DNA from: Deltaproteobacteria bacterium
Lineage (GTDB): Bacteria; Desulfobacterota; Dissulfuribacteria; Dissulfuribacterales; QOAL01
DNA: 6,328 nucleotides
Direction of reading: 5' to 3'
NCBI GenBank assembly: GCA_027068235.1
Contig: JAMOUE010000360.1
Location: forward strand, 1 to 6,328
Under the pieces are notes generated by a model. The model saw nothing but the letters and a program-made list of their open reading frames with translations, was not told where the DNA came from and searched no databases. Positions within the stretch are counted from its first letter, which is position 1; each line of letters begins with the position of its first letter. Shown here in pieces: positions 5,660 to 6,328 of this stretch. Both the position numbers and the translations under genes were made by a program.

Positions 5660-6328
5660 ATGGCTGGAGTCTTTTATACGGATTTTAATCAAAGGCAAGA
5701 GGTTGTTCCAAGGCTTCTTGACGCCGCTGGCTTAGCCTCTTGCCTTTTTGCATCAGCACGAAACAAAAGAGTCCCTGTTCTTATAAAACCAAACTTGGTT
5801 AACGATTCCCCGTTTCCCATTACAACGCCATTATGGATTGTGAAAGAGGTTGTCTCTTACATAAGATCTATTGATTCGAAAAGAGAGATTGTAATAGCTG
5901 AGGGCACAGGGCAACCTGATACAGAGACCTTGGCCCTCTTTGCACATCATGGCTACATAAAGATTTCAGGGGTTGACTTTATAGATCTTAACAATGCCAA
6001 GTGCAAGGTGATAGCCCTGCCAGAGGGAAGGAAGTGGAAAAAGGTTTATATCCCAGAGGTGGTATTGGATTCTTTTGTTATATCTATGCCTGTTTTAAAG
6101 GCGCACACCCTGGCACAGGTCACCCTATCAATGAAAAACATGATTGGCGTATGTCCACCAAAGTATTACCAGGCAGACGGTTTTTGGAGAAAGTCTGCTT
6201 TTCATACCCAGATTCATGAGGCAATAGTTGACCTTAACGAGGCAAGTGCGCCAGATTTTTGCGTACTTGACGCCACAGTAGGTCTTTGTAAAAGCCATCT
6301 TTCTGGGCCGAGGTGTAGTCCGGCAGTC
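5660..6328 (+). CDS. DUF362 domain protein, C-terminus cut by window edge
   Basis: I read this frame by hand: 223 codons from ATG at 5660 to the right edge with no stop. It shows the DUF362 landmarks in order: LIKPNLV (41-47), IAEGTG (79-84), MPVLKAHTLAQVTLSMKNMIGV (143-164), HEAIVDLNEASAPDF (186-200), LDATVG (203-208) and GPRCSPAV (216-223). The family is widespread in anaerobes and archaea, often with C-terminal ferredoxin [4Fe-4S] motifs; its function is not established. Any such motif here would lie beyond the edge. An in-frame TTG at 5651 is an alternative start and has a better placed AGG (5639-5641); an in-frame TAA at 5627-5629 bounds the frame. The gene follows the siroheme protein by 11 bases, which suggests an operon and hints at a role with iron-sulfur or tetrapyrrole redox proteins (inference). 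Confidence 0.87.
   Translation, partial: MAGVFYTDFNQRQEVVPRLLDAAGLASCLFASARNKRVPVLIKPNLVNDSPFPITTPLWIVKEVVSYIRSIDSKREIVIAEGTGQPDTETLALFAHHGYIKISGVDFIDLNNAKCKVIALPEGRKWKKVYIPEVVLDSFVISMPVLKAHTLAQVTLSMKNMIGVCPPKYYQADGFWRKSAFHTQIHEAIVDLNEASAPDFCVLDATVGLCKSHLSGPRCSPAV

Noticed and set aside
5170..5698. Minus-strand open frames opposite the siroheme-protein gene
   Set aside because: The plus strand carries the conserved Cx5C and Cx3C motifs here. The minus-strand translations have no recognisable features and no ribosome sites.
6001..6219. 72-codon plus-strand open frame
   Set aside because: It overlaps the DUF362 gene in another frame, and that gene's KAHTLAQ and HEAIVDLNEA motifs are intact over the same bases.

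Overview
The window reads as a piece of a moderately AT-rich bacterial chromosome. The best guess is an anaerobe of the sulfate-reducer type (Desulfobacterota or Nitrospirota). That guess rests on a small siroheme/[4Fe-4S] sulfite-reductase-like protein, a DUF362 protein, a PqqD-fused radical SAM/SPASM enzyme, and a palindromic dispersed repeat of the 'CATTG(C/T)GAGG...CAATCTC' type that I recall from such genomes. The phylum is an inference. No rRNA, tRNA, CRISPR array or transposase gene was seen.

Layout. (1) Positions 1-992, minus strand: a gene cut by the left edge. It encodes an N-terminally anchored protein with a LamG/concanavalin-like domain and a C-terminal VanZ-like membrane domain, and is clearly more AT-rich than the rest. 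(2) 993-1310: a non-coding or decayed spacer. It carries three copies of an 11-bp half-site (TTGTTTACTTG and its reverse complement) arranged as an operator-like cluster in front of the next gene. (3) 1311-2321, plus strand: a DUF2235 (Tle1-like) alpha/beta hydrolase. (4) 2333-2400: a palindromic repeat lying between two convergent genes. (5) 4638-2430, minus strand: a two-gene operon. An unrecognised 264-residue protein comes first, followed after 19 bases by a radical SAM/SPASM enzyme with an N-terminal PqqD-like peptide-binding domain. (6) 4639-4988: a divergent regulatory region. (7) 4989-6328, plus strand: a 219-residue siroheme-type sulfite/nitrite reductase-like protein, then 11 bases later a DUF362 protein cut by the right edge.

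The part most likely to be undescribed is the minus-strand pair at 2430-4638. A PqqD-fused radical SAM/SPASM enzyme normally modifies a peptide or protein, and the only co-transcribed gene is a protein that I cannot place in a family. That protein has a charged, helical, leader-like N-terminus, a CLPQC motif and a KLWWW cluster near its C-terminus. It could be the substrate or a partner protein; the sequence alone does not decide. The pair is divergent from the siroheme protein and DUF362 genes, so a shared redox or cofactor context is possible but unproven.
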